Below, piece by piece: positions 7,862 to 16,112 of a DNA stretch of 64,000 bases. The translations under genes were made by a program, and so were the position numbers. The stretch spans positions 9,118 through 73,117 of the forward strand of contig CAZGNV010000017.1 of assembly GCA_964527835.1 (NCBI GenBank), read 5' to 3'. The stretch is from JAFDCJ01 sp964527835 (GTDB lineage: Bacteria > Desulfobacterota > Desulfobacteria > Desulfobacterales > JAFDCJ01). Numbering within the stretch: the stretch's first letter is position 1; every line of letters starts with the position of its first letter. Below the pieces are notes generated by a model. It did no database searches. It was not told the origin of the DNA and saw only the letters and a program-made list of their open reading frames with translations.

Positions 7862-9019
7862 CTATTTCATTTTACCCATCAGCGCGCTGGCGATGGTGTT
7901 TTTCTGAATTTCCTTCGTACCTTCGTAAATTTCGGTGATCTTGGCATCCCGGTAGAAACGCTCCACCTCGTATTCGGCCATGTAGCCGTAGCCGCCCAAA
8001 AGTTGGATGGCCTCGTCGGCGACTTCCACCGCCGTGCGGGCGGCATACATCTTGGCCATGGACGTCAGCTTGGGGTCGATGCGCCCCTGGTCGAAGTTCC
8101 AGGCGGCCTTGTAGGTGATCAGGCGGGCCAGCTCGATCTTGGTGGCCATGTCGGCCAGCTTGTGCTGGGTGACCTGGAACTGGGCGATTTTTTTGCCGAA
8201 CTGCTGCCTTTCTTTTACGTAGGCCAGGGCCCGGTCAAAGGCTCCCTGGGCCGTGCCCAGGGCCTGGGCGGCGATGAGGATGCGGCTTTCATCGAAGAAC
8301 TCCAGCAGCTGGTAAAAGCCCCGGTTCTCCTTGCCGATGAGATTGGAAAGCGGCACGCGTACATCCTTGAACACGACCTCCGCCGTGTGGGTCAGGGAAA
8401 TGCCCATTTTTTTGCCCACATCCTGGATCGCAACCCCGGGGTTGTCGGCTTCCACCAGGATCAGACTCAGCCCGCGGTAAGAGGGTTTGGCCTCCGGATC
8501 GGTTTCGCACAGCACGCAGTAAAAACCGCTCAAAGGGCCGCTGTTGGTGATAAAAATCTTGGTGCCGTTGATGACCCATTGATCGCCGTTCTTGACGGCA
8601 GTGGTGTCCACACCGGTGATGTCCGAGCCGTGATCGGGTTCGGTAAAAGCCCCGCAGGACAGGCATTCGCCTTCGGCCACTTTGGGCAGCCACCTGGCCT
8701 TCTGCTCCTCGCTGCCGAAGTGCAGAATGATTTCCGAAGCGAAATCGGCGATCAGCAGGCAAGTGCCGATGGTGGAATCCCCCCGGGCCAGCTCTTCGGC
8801 CACCAGGATGTTCTCCAGACATCCCAGGCCCATGCCCGAGTATTGTTCGGGAAAGTGGATGCCGATAAACCCCAGTTCCGCAGCCTTTTTCCAGATTTTA
8901 ACCGGGTATTCGTGTTTTTCGACCAGCTCTTCAATCACGTCTTTTTTGAATTCGCCCTTGACGAATTCCCGCACGGCTTTCTGAATCTCCTTTTGCTCAC
9001 GGCTCAGTTCAAATTCCAT
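7862..9019 (-). CDS. Acyl-CoA dehydrogenase
   Basis: The 385-residue flavoenzyme contains the family motifs GAFTEPDHGSD, RQQFGKKIAQFQ, LLGGYGY and the catalytic base Glu366 in YEGTKEIQK. The start at ATG 9019 is set by AGGAGG seven bases upstream; an in-frame extension to 9088 runs through a repeat element and is unlikely. It is the last gene of the minus-strand catabolic island and is separated from the SnoaL-like gene by a half copy of the hairpin repeat. The substrate is unknown. Confidence 0.93.
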   Translation of the reverse strand: MEFELSREQKEIQKAVREFVKGEFKKDVIEELVEKHEYPVKIWKKAAELGFIGIHFPEQYSGMGLGCLENILVAEELARGDSTIGTCLLIADFASEIILHFGSEEQKARWLPKVAEGECLSCGAFTEPDHGSDITGVDTTAVKNGDQWVINGTKIFITNSGPLSGFYCVLCETDPEAKPSYRGLSLILVEADNPGVAIQDVGKKMGISLTHTAEVVFKDVRVPLSNLIGKENRGFYQLLEFFDESRILIAAQALGTAQGAFDRALAYVKERQQFGKKIAQFQVTQHKLADMATKIELARLITYKAAWNFDQGRIDPKLTSMAKMYAARTAVEVADEAIQLLGGYGYMAEYEVERFYRDAKITEIYEGTKEIQKNTIASALMGKMK

Positions 9020-9050
9020 TTTTCCTCCTGATAGTTTTTTCATTTCACCC

Positions 9051-9132
9051 TTGACGGTTCCGTAAAAGTCATTTTCGAGCGCCATCAACCCTTTTCGGAA
9101 AAAGAGCTGTGAAGGGTTGAGCGTTAAAATTT
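9051..9132 (+). repeat. Half copy of the covarying hairpin repeat
   Basis: TTGACGGTTCCGTAAAAGTC followed by GAGCGCCATCAACCC, CTTTTCGGAAAAAGAGCTGT and GAGCGTTAAAATTT matches the left half of the element at 49193-49363. The copy stops at the core, exactly where the SnoaL-like gene ends (its stop codon is 9131-9133). It fills the whole gap between two minus-strand genes. Confidence 0.75.
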
Positions 9133-9733
9133 ATTCGCATTCCGGACGATCATCGGGGATGAACTCGATTCCGGGAATATCCGGAATCGTGGACTTGGGC
9201 ACCGGCGCATCGACTTCGATATACCAGCGGGTGATGAGCCACTTGCCGTCGCGCTTTTCCAGGGTCGCATTGTAGGTGCCGCTGGTAAAAACGCCGAAGC
9301 CCCCCTCGGCCGGTGCATTGGAGATCAACACGTAAGTGCGCACTTCGGCCGTGGTATTCGTTTGGTGGGCAACGTGGATGTTGCCCATGGTGTGCCGGCG
9401 CACAGTGGTGTTGGTTTCACTGCCCGGGCCGCGAAAGCGCATGTCCGTAAAAGTCCGAAAAGCCTCCTTGCCCCTGGTGCGGATGGTGCCGAAGCAGGGC
9501 GTTGTGGCCTCGAAAAGCAGATCATCGGAAAAAAGCGCAAACCATTGTTCCCAGCGCCCTTCATCGATGAGGTAGGAGTAAGCGCTGACATGGTTGATGA
9601 TGGCCAACCGGTCGGCAAGGTACTGAAGTTCGGCTTTGGGCGGGATTCCGGAATAGTCGGCTTCCATCATGGAAAGACGCTCGGGTTTGAGACGCTTCTG
9701 AAAATCTGTCGGAATCGCCCATGGCTTTGTCAT
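9131..9733 (-). CDS. SnoaL-like / NTF2-fold protein
   Basis: The 200-residue protein has the SnoaL_4-type pattern of the NTF2 fold: a helical N-terminus, YLIDEGRWEQWFALFSDD, a central GKEAFRTFTDMR segment, RRHTMGNIHV and a late KWLITRWYIEVD strand. Members include ring-hydroxylating dioxygenase beta subunits and small dehydratases or isomerases. An oxygenase role is unlikely here because no alpha subunit is present. The start at ATG 9733 excludes an extension into the alcohol dehydrogenase gene. It probably helps transform a pathway intermediate. Confidence 0.75.
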   Translation of the reverse strand: MTKPWAIPTDFQKRLKPERLSMMEADYSGIPPKAELQYLADRLAIINHVSAYSYLIDEGRWEQWFALFSDDLLFEATTPCFGTIRTRGKEAFRTFTDMRFRGPGSETNTTVRRHTMGNIHVAHQTNTTAEVRTYVLISNAPAEGGFGVFTSGTYNATLEKRDGKWLITRWYIEVDAPVPKSTIPDIPGIEFIPDDRPECE

Positions 9734-9764
9734 TGGATTGCTCTGCGTTGGATTTATGTTTTTG

Positions 9765-10799
9765 TCAATGGCCGTCGGGCACAATCACCGCCCGGCCCAC
9801 GATCTCCCCTTTTCTCAGCTTCTCAAAGGCCGTTTCAACTTCACTGAGCGGGTAACGTGTAATATGCGGATTGATTATTCCCGCCTCGGCCAGGGCCACC
9901 AACTGGATCAGTTCCAGCTTGCTGCCGCCGAAGGTGGTGCTCATGGCGGCCCCGTAAGCAAGGGCGCGATCCTTGAACTCGAAGCTCCCCTGGCCGCGTC
10001 CCACCACCACAATATGACCCAGGGGGCGAATGATCCGGGCCGCCAGGGACATGGTGGCACCGGCGCCCACGAAATCGAGCACCGCTTCTACACCCCGGCC
10101 GGAAGTTGCATCACGGATGGCTTCGGCCACGCTTTCATCCGGGGTAATACCGCTGTCGGCGCCCAGCTCTTTTGCCAGGGCCAGGGCCTGCTCGCTGGTA
10201 TCCACGGCAATGACCCGGGCCGCGCAGACAGCCTTGAGCACCATGACCGCCATGTGCCCCAGACCGCCGACCCCGATGACGGCAACCGCCGTGCCAGGAG
10301 TAAGCAGGGGCAGCACCCGCCGCACGGCGTGGTAGGCGCTAAGGCCCGCGTCAGTCAACGGCGCCGCCCGCCAGGGTTCCAGGGACTGCAGGGGCACAAT
10401 GGAGGAAGCCGGGGCGACGGTGTACTCGGCCAGCCCGCCGTCCAGGCCCATGCCGGGAACCTGAAGCTTGTCGGGGCAGTAATTATTCCAGCCGGCAGCG
10501 CAGCAACTGCAATGACCGCAACCGGCCAGGGTCACCAGGCACGGCAGCCCGGTTTCCAGACCGGCCACCCCCGGACCGCAGGCTTCAACCCAGCCCCCGA
10601 CTTCATGGCCCACGGTCATGGGCAGCCGGATGTCCAGGTGCGGCGGCGAGCCCTCCCAATCGTGCATAAAGTGCAGATCCGACTGGCAGATGCCGTTGCC
10701 CCCCACCTTGATCAACACCTGGCCGGGTCCGGGTTCCGGCACCGGCACATTCATCAACCGGGCCGGGGTTTTCCATTCCATCAAACGGTAGGCTTTCAT
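9765..10799 (-). CDS. Zinc-dependent medium-chain alcohol dehydrogenase
   Basis: The 344-residue protein shows both zinc sites of the MDR family: catalytic Cys in GICQSD with GHEVGG, and the structural lobe CGHCSCCAAGWNNYC. The nucleotide-binding motif VGGLGHMAV follows. The ATG at 10799 is preceded by AAAGGAATCAG. The expected reaction is NAD(P)-dependent oxidation of a secondary or cyclic alcohol, possibly a hydroxyacyl-CoA as in the 6-hydroxycyclohexene-carboxyl-CoA dehydrogenase branch, but this is only inferred from its neighbours. Confidence 0.88.
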   Translation of the reverse strand: MKAYRLMEWKTPARLMNVPVPEPGPGQVLIKVGGNGICQSDLHFMHDWEGSPPHLDIRLPMTVGHEVGGWVEACGPGVAGLETGLPCLVTLAGCGHCSCCAAGWNNYCPDKLQVPGMGLDGGLAEYTVAPASSIVPLQSLEPWRAAPLTDAGLSAYHAVRRVLPLLTPGTAVAVIGVGGLGHMAVMVLKAVCAARVIAVDTSEQALALAKELGADSGITPDESVAEAIRDATSGRGVEAVLDFVGAGATMSLAARIIRPLGHIVVVGRGQGSFEFKDRALAYGAAMSTTFGGSKLELIQLVALAEAGIINPHITRYPLSEVETAFEKLRKGEIVGRAVIVPDGH

Positions 10800-10848
10800 C
10801 ACTGATTCCTTTTTTCCTCACCGTAAACCGGTTGTCTGTTTTACGGCT

Positions 10849-11808
10849 TCAGGGCCTGTCCTTGCCATAGTGGCGCAGGAAAATGTCGATGATGTCGTCG
10901 TAGTCGTGCTGCGGCTGCCATCCCCACTCCTGCCGGGCCCGGCTGTCATCGATGGGCAGTGCGATCATGTCCAGCACCGGCTTCCACTTTTCATCGGGCT
11001 GAAAATCGATTTCAGCCGCCGGTATTTTCGCTTTTACCTTATGCGCCAGTTCAACTGCGCTGGGCGTCGGCTTGACACCGTCCACGAGGTAGTTGACCGT
11101 TGTGATGTTTTCAGCCGGGACCCGGGCCAGCTCGAAAATCGCCCGGGCGGCGTCTTGCGCGGACAGAACGGGAATGCAGGTCTCGGGACTCACATTGACC
11201 GTGTACGGGTTGCCCCGGATGGACTCCTCGATCATGGCATAGGTGTAGGTGACCACTCCACCGACGCGCAGGTCGATGCCGGGGCCCACGATGGACGGGT
11301 AGCGCAGGGACCGGAAGTCGATGCGGTGTCTCCTTCTGAAAAAGAGCCCCACCCCTTCGCTGAACAGCTTGGCGACCCCATACATGGACACGGGACGCTG
11401 CAGAGAGTTGTCCCTGAGCATCTTTTCCTGCAGGTCGAGACCGAAGGTGGTCACGGAACTGGCAAAAAGCACTTGGCCCACCCCGAACCGGCGTGCTGCC
11501 TCCAGTATGTTAAAGGTTGCCAGTGCATTGACCTGGATGGCCTTTTCAGGATGCTCCTCGCAGGCGGCGCCCAGCATGGCGCCCAGGTGATAGACGGCCT
11601 GGGGTTTGGTTTTTTCAACGGCAGCAAAGATACCGTCGGCATCGGAGAGATCAGCGCGAATGTATTCAACCCGGTCGCTCACATCTTCCAGGCGCCGGGG
11701 GGACTCCACCGCATCCAGAACCGCCACGCGCGACGCTTCATTTTCAAGCAGCAGGTGCACCAGGGCCGACCCCAGCAGCCCGGCACCTCCGGTAACCAGT
11801 ACGCTCAT
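10849..11808 (-). CDS. NAD-dependent epimerase/dehydratase (extended SDR)
   Basis: The 319-residue protein begins with the Rossmann motif VTGGAGLLGSAL and carries the extended-SDR catalytic YGVAK and an upstream SSVTTFG serine region. The start at ATG 11808 was chosen because GAGGAG lies seven bases upstream. The family acts on nucleotide sugars or on hydroxy/keto groups of other metabolites. Its position between an alcohol dehydrogenase and a TRAP transporter suggests a catabolic rather than cell-wall role. Confidence 0.88.
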   Translation of the reverse strand: MSVLVTGGAGLLGSALVHLLLENEASRVAVLDAVESPRRLEDVSDRVEYIRADLSDADGIFAAVEKTKPQAVYHLGAMLGAACEEHPEKAIQVNALATFNILEAARRFGVGQVLFASSVTTFGLDLQEKMLRDNSLQRPVSMYGVAKLFSEGVGLFFRRRHRIDFRSLRYPSIVGPGIDLRVGGVVTYTYAMIEESIRGNPYTVNVSPETCIPVLSAQDAARAIFELARVPAENITTVNYLVDGVKPTPSAVELAHKVKAKIPAAEIDFQPDEKWKPVLDMIALPIDDSRARQEWGWQPQHDYDDIIDIFLRHYGKDRP

Positions 11809-11866
11809 GATCAACTCCTCGTAATAAACGATGATTAATATTAAGCAAAGACCGTTATATTAAATG

Positions 11867-11913
11867 ATGAAGTCGAAAAAAGTCGAATTTTCTCGCTCCG
11901 CAAGCCTTTTCGG
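11867..11913 (-). repeat. Partial copy (right arm) of the covarying hairpin repeat
   Basis: On the minus strand this reads CCGAAAAGGCTTGCGGAGCG followed by an AGAAAAT...CGACTTTT end, the right arm of the elements at 30529-30759 and 49193-49363. Core and left arm are absent. It lies between the TRAP large permease gene and the epimerase gene. Confidence 0.65.
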
Positions 11914-11985
11914 TACCATCGGGAACGACTCGTTACTTTTGCCATAATTACCTTCAGTTAATTAATCTGGAAGGCTGATCCTTAA

Positions 11986-13287
11986 TTATTTCATCAACTG
12001 CGGCAAAAAAAGACTTAACGGCGGCACCAGGTACAGCATCACCAGCAGAATAAGATTGGCGATCAGAAATGGAATCACCCCCAGAAAAACCTTTTCCAGG
12101 GAGACATCCTTCACCACACCTTGAACTACGAAAACGTTCATGCCGATGGGGGGTGTCAGCAACGCAATCTCGGCACTTAAAACCACCAGCACCCCGAACC
12201 ATATCAGATTGACATTTGCTGCTATCAAGCCGGGCAGAAACAGGGGCATGGTCAGGATAATCATGGAGGTCACATCCAGGAAACACCCCAGGGGGAAAAA
12301 AATTGCCAGGATGATGATCACCAGCAAATCAGCAGAGCCCACGGTGCTCAACAGGGCGCTGATGGCCTGGGGCAGGTTGGAAAGCGTCATGAAGACGTTG
12401 AACACCATGGCCCCCATGAACAGCAGAAAGATCATGGCCGTGATGTGGATGGTTTCCAGGCAGGCCTCCACGAAGGTTTTCAGGCTAAAGCGCTTCATGA
12501 TCACGGTTAAGACGATGCTGCCCGCCGCACCAATGCCGCCGGCTTCGATGGGGGTAAACACCCCCAGGTAAATGCCGCCCAGGATCAGCAGGAAGATAGC
12601 CAGCACCGGCCAGATGTGCACCAGGGAAGCGATTTTCTCTTTCCAGGTGATTTCAAATTCCGAAGCCGGCGCCAGGGACGGTTTGAATTTGACCATGATG
12701 ATTACCGCAGCGAGAAACAACGACAGCTCCAAGATCCCGGGGATGATGCCGGCAATGAACAGCTTGCCGATGGACTGCTCGGTAATAATGCCGTAAATGA
12801 TGAATCCCAGGCTGGGGGGAATCATTATCCCTAAGGTGCCGCCGGCGGCAATCGCACCGCTGGCCAGGGCTTTGTTGTAGCTGTACTTACGCATCTCGGG
12901 ATAGCAGATGGTTCCCATGGCCGCCGCCCCGGCCGTGGAGGAGCCGCTGACCGCCGCAAACCCGCCGCAGCCCGCAATGGAAGCCAGCACCAGCCCCCCG
13001 GGCAGCCGTCCCAGCCAGTGGTAGGCAGTGCGGTACAAATCGGCGGCAATGCCGGACTTGGAAAACATCATGCCCATGAGGATGAAAAGGGGCACGCAGG
13101 AAAACACATAGGCGCTCGCCCAGGTGTAGGGAATCCGGGCCAGTGAAGCCAGGGCCACGTCCCATCCAGACAGAGCCGCCGTTCCGATGCAGCCCACAAA
13201 CAGAAAAGACACCCCCACGGGCATACGCACGGCCATGAGTGCAAACAGTGCGATCAGGCCCAGGGTTCCGACAACTGGTGGAGTCAT
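11986..13287 (-). CDS. dctM: TRAP transporter large permease (DctM family)
   Basis: This 433-residue, highly hydrophobic protein has about twelve membrane segments and the DctM signatures VPLFILMGMMFSKSG, AAVSGSSTAGAAAMG, GGTLGIMIPPSLGFIIYG and LTPPIGMNVFVVQG. It forms the ion-coupled channel of a TRAP importer in the inner membrane. The small permease and the periplasmic binding protein are encoded immediately upstream on the same strand, so the transporter is complete. The substrate is likely an organic acid fed to the surrounding CoA pathway. Confidence 0.95.
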   Translation of the reverse strand: MTPPVVGTLGLIALFALMAVRMPVGVSFLFVGCIGTAALSGWDVALASLARIPYTWASAYVFSCVPLFILMGMMFSKSGIAADLYRTAYHWLGRLPGGLVLASIAGCGGFAAVSGSSTAGAAAMGTICYPEMRKYSYNKALASGAIAAGGTLGIMIPPSLGFIIYGIITEQSIGKLFIAGIIPGILELSLFLAAVIIMVKFKPSLAPASEFEITWKEKIASLVHIWPVLAIFLLILGGIYLGVFTPIEAGGIGAAGSIVLTVIMKRFSLKTFVEACLETIHITAMIFLLFMGAMVFNVFMTLSNLPQAISALLSTVGSADLLVIIILAIFFPLGCFLDVTSMIILTMPLFLPGLIAANVNLIWFGVLVVLSAEIALLTPPIGMNVFVVQGVVKDVSLEKVFLGVIPFLIANLILLVMLYLVPPLSLFLPQLMK

Positions 13288-13327
13288 TTTTTAGTATCCC
13301 CTCTCCAATTGCTCTCCATCTCCGGCA

Positions 13328-13831
13328 TTATTGCAGCTTCCCAGACAATTGGGCCTGGTCTTTCCCGGCCGTCAGGGTGTTGAAAAAAAGGATAAAAAAC
13401 GTCACCGCAGTCAACAGGCAGCCGAAGGCGAACAGGTATTTTGCCGGGTACTCGGGCAGCTTCATCCAGCCCTTGTAAATTCCGCGGCGCAGGCTGTGCG
13501 CGGCCTTGGCAAAGGCAAACCAGGCCATCAGAGAAAACAGGATCCCGGCCAGCAGGCTGCTGAAGGAATCCAGTGCGCGCCGCAGCCCTGCGGGCAGGCG
13601 ATTGTAGATCAGGTCAACCTGCACATGCCCCTTGCCCAAGGTGATTCCCGGCAGGGCCAGGGCATTGATAATGGCCAGCAGGTACGAACTGAGAGTCATG
13701 GCATCTATGAAAGACGTGTTGAAAACATAGCGCGCAATGACATCGATTACCGTCACCACCGTCAGACAAACCAGGAAGCAAATATTGATGTAGGAAAGTA
13801 CGTTTAATGCGGATTTGAAAAATTTCATCAT
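13328..13831 (-). CDS. dctQ: TRAP transporter small permease (DctQ family)
   Basis: The 167-residue protein has four predicted membrane helices and the DctQ pattern: VTVIDVIARYVFNTSF near the first helix, ALPGITLGKGHVQVDL, and a basic loop before the last helix. It pairs with the DctM subunit 40 bases downstream. A GGGAGG site precedes the start. Confidence 0.9.
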   Translation of the reverse strand: MMKFFKSALNVLSYINICFLVCLTVVTVIDVIARYVFNTSFIDAMTLSSYLLAIINALALPGITLGKGHVQVDLIYNRLPAGLRRALDSFSSLLAGILFSLMAWFAFAKAAHSLRRGIYKGWMKLPEYPAKYLFAFGCLLTAVTFFILFFNTLTAGKDQAQLSGKLQ

Positions 13832-13872
13832 TGTCTTTGCCTCCCGGTTTGTCCTGAACGATGTCTAGATGA

Positions 13873-14949
13873 CTATTGCTGATACAGCCCCGGCAGTTTC
13901 ACCATCACCGGTTTGCCGATTTTTTTCATGGTTGCCACATAGACCTTGTACATTTCCTGACCCTGCTTCCCATTGGCATCCACCCATTTCTGCCAGACGG
14001 GGATGAGCAACTTGGCCAGTTTCTGGCGTTCGGCGGCCGGAAATTCGACCAGTTCGATTTTGGGGGCCTGTACCACTTTTTCCCGCATCTTGGCATCGAC
14101 AGCGTCGAAAACGGCAGCGATTTTCATGGCATATTTGGGGAACAATTCCTGCCATTTGGCCTTGACGTCAGCCGGCACTTTATTCCATGATTTTTTATTC
14201 ATCACCACATTGCAGTGCCACCCGCTCATAATGGAGATGTCGATGGCATATTTTGTGACCTCGGCCCACTTCCAGCCGGCCACGCCGGACGTCCAGCTGT
14301 TCACCGCGGCATCAATGGTTTTGCGTTGCAAGGCCAGGTAGACGTCCGGTGTGCTCATGACCGTGGCGGTCGCCCCGAGAACATCGCAGACTTCCTTGAA
14401 AACATTTTCGCCGCCCCATACGCGCAGCCCTTTGAAATCTTCGATTTTGGTGATTTTTTTATTGCTGAATATCTGGGAAGGGGTGGTGGTGCCCGGAAGC
14501 AGGTAGACGACATCCTCGAATTCCTTGTCCAGAAAACCCTTTTTTTGAAATTCCAGGAGCAGTTTGGCGCTGGTCTGAGCGGAATCCGAAAAAAACGGGA
14601 GCTGAACCCCGAGGGACAGCGGGAACCGGGAAGGGTTAAATCCGCAGCAGCCAAGGGCCATATCCGCCAGCCCTTCATATACGATATCATACTGTTCCGC
14701 GGCCTTTCCCAGAGCGCTGGCTCCGTAATACTGGACCACCACCCTGCCGTTGCTGGTATCTGACAGTTCCTTGGCCAGGGCTTCCAGAACCTTGGTGACG
14801 GGGTGGCTCGGCGCGATAAAGCTGCTGAATTTCATGTTGATGACTTTTTCCGCGGCCTGGCCGGATACCGCCAGGGGCCCGGCCAGCATGAACATGGCAA
14901 CAACCACACAAAGGACAAATCGAATCATACTTCTGTTTTGGCTACTCAT
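13873..14949 (-). CDS. dctP: TRAP transporter periplasmic binding protein (DctP family)
   Basis: The 358-residue protein starts with a signal peptide (basic start, FVLCVVVAMFMLAGPLAVSG, likely cut after AQA-type residues near 32). It then follows the DctP fold: MKFSSFIAPSHPVTKVLEALAKEL, a GAENVFKEV turn with KGLRVWGG, and DVYLALQRKTIDAAVNSW. AAGGAG precedes the ATG. DctP proteins deliver carboxylates to the DctQM channel. This is the first gene of the TRAP operon; a 145-bp MITE-like repeat lies directly upstream. Confidence 0.93.
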   Translation of the reverse strand: MSSQNRSMIRFVLCVVVAMFMLAGPLAVSGQAAEKVINMKFSSFIAPSHPVTKVLEALAKELSDTSNGRVVVQYYGASALGKAAEQYDIVYEGLADMALGCCGFNPSRFPLSLGVQLPFFSDSAQTSAKLLLEFQKKGFLDKEFEDVVYLLPGTTTPSQIFSNKKITKIEDFKGLRVWGGENVFKEVCDVLGATATVMSTPDVYLALQRKTIDAAVNSWTSGVAGWKWAEVTKYAIDISIMSGWHCNVVMNKKSWNKVPADVKAKWQELFPKYAMKIAAVFDAVDAKMREKVVQAPKIELVEFPAAERQKLAKLLIPVWQKWVDANGKQGQEMYKVYVATMKKIGKPVMVKLPGLYQQ

Positions 14950-15014
14950 TTTTCATTCTCCTTTTCTCAATTTTAAAAAATCTGATAAGTGTTTTTAAAG
15001 TTGCTGTTTCTGGC

Positions 15015-15159
15015 AACAGGTCGTTTAAAAACGTCATGAGCGCCGCTGAGGAAAGGCAAAATGAGGCGAGAAAGCGGAGCATACACGCTAGTATGTGAGC
15101 ATTTTGAGCCTCATTTTAACACCGCATCAGCAAGTGCAGTAGTTTTTAAACGGCCTGTT
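15015..15159. mobile_element. MITE-like element with 18-bp terminal inverted repeats
   Basis: AACAGGTCGTTTAAAAAC (15015-15032) is mirrored by GTTTTTAAACGGCCTGTT (15142-15159) with one mismatch. The inside holds a second perfect 10-bp inverted pair, AAAATGAGGC and GCCTCATTTT, around a small CATAC/GTATG stem. There is no open frame, so it is non-autonomous. The right end reaches the stop codon of the amidohydrolase-like gene (15158-15160), so the insertion supplies that gene's 3' end. Confidence 0.75.
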
Positions 15160-16048
15160 AGAGGTTCAGCAAATCCTCCGCATTCTCATACAGATAGCGG
15201 GCCATGGCCTCCTCATCCAGGGGCAGGGCCAGGGTGCGCTCCACCAGCTGCTCGCAGTTGCCAAAGGGATAGGCGCTGGCAAACAGAAAGCGGTCCGGCA
15301 GCCACTGGATGCCCTTGACATACAGGTCTCCACCGGCGGCAAACACGTAAACGTCCGGCGACAGAAACACCCCCCCGGAGCCGATGGCGCTGCACTTCAG
15401 AGCCACCCCGAGGGCTTCATTGACGTACGGGTAGGCCCCGTGCCCCAGCACGATGGGCAGATCCGGAAAGGTTTCGGCCACGTGCTGAAACTGGATGGGA
15501 TCGGTATAGGTCAGATCGGGCCCGGCAAAGGGTCCGGTCATAAACAAAATGGGCACTTCCAGCTCGTTGCACTTTTCGTAGATGGGCATCAGTTTTTCAT
15601 CATCGGCGTACAGGGGCTTTTCGAAAAGCCCGGGTTCGATGCACAGTCCCTTGAGGCCCAGCTCCTTGATGGCTCTGTCGATGTCGGCCACGGTTTCAGA
15701 CATGGGTTTGCTGCCGTCCACGCCGGCCAGTCCCAGCAGCCGGTCGCCGGACTGCCCGGCCAGTTCGGCGATATACTCGTCACTGACGTGACAGGACAGC
15801 CCCAGCAGGTGGGAGTGCCGCCCGTTCATCACCCCGTAACGGATGCCGGCGTTGTCGATTTCCTTGTAAAGAATTTCGAGGGCCGCGTCGTCAGCCGCCC
15901 CCTCTTCGCTTTCAAGGCTTTTTTCATAGGATTCCGGCGTGTCCACCTCGAACCGGAAATTGGCGAACCGCACGATGCCCTCCGGGAAAAACCCCTTGTA
16001 CAAGGCTGTCGGCGGCCGCAGTCGAAAATCGATGATTTTGCCTTTCAT
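15158..16048 (-). CDS. Amidohydrolase-2 family protein lacking the HxH metal motif (copy 1)
   Basis: The 296-residue protein looks like a TIM-barrel of the amidohydrolase-2 group (PF04909-like): IIDFRLRPP at the start, LKGLCIEPGLF, PIYEKCNELEVPILFMTG, VLGHGAYP and FASAYPFG near the end. The usual N-terminal DxHxH pair is DFRLR, and the usual late Asp (GSDYP) is Ala (ASAYP). Canonical zinc hydrolysis is therefore doubtful. The family includes decarboxylases and C-C bond hydrolases. A paralog with the same changes lies immediately upstream. AGGAGAT precedes the ATG. Confidence 0.78.
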   Translation of the reverse strand: MKGKIIDFRLRPPTALYKGFFPEGIVRFANFRFEVDTPESYEKSLESEEGAADDAALEILYKEIDNAGIRYGVMNGRHSHLLGLSCHVSDEYIAELAGQSGDRLLGLAGVDGSKPMSETVADIDRAIKELGLKGLCIEPGLFEKPLYADDEKLMPIYEKCNELEVPILFMTGPFAGPDLTYTDPIQFQHVAETFPDLPIVLGHGAYPYVNEALGVALKCSAIGSGGVFLSPDVYVFAAGGDLYVKGIQWLPDRFLFASAYPFGNCEQLVERTLALPLDEEAMARYLYENAEDLLNL

Positions 16049-16112
16049 AATAGATCTCCTGGTTTGTGCATTGCATTTTAATTTACAAGCGTTCAGGCAA
16101 CACTGCCGGGCA

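Noticed and set aside
7856..9031. 391-residue open frame on the plus strand
   Set aside because: It is antisense to an acyl-CoA dehydrogenase with complete motifs and has a composition typical of a shadow frame.
9020..9088. N-terminal extension of the acyl-CoA dehydrogenase at 7862
   Set aside because: The added residues come from translation of the hairpin repeat, and AGGAGG supports ATG 9019.
9131..9733. SnoaL-like protein as a ring-hydroxylating dioxygenase beta subunit
   Set aside because: No alpha subunit, ferredoxin or reductase partner is present and the context is anaerobic.
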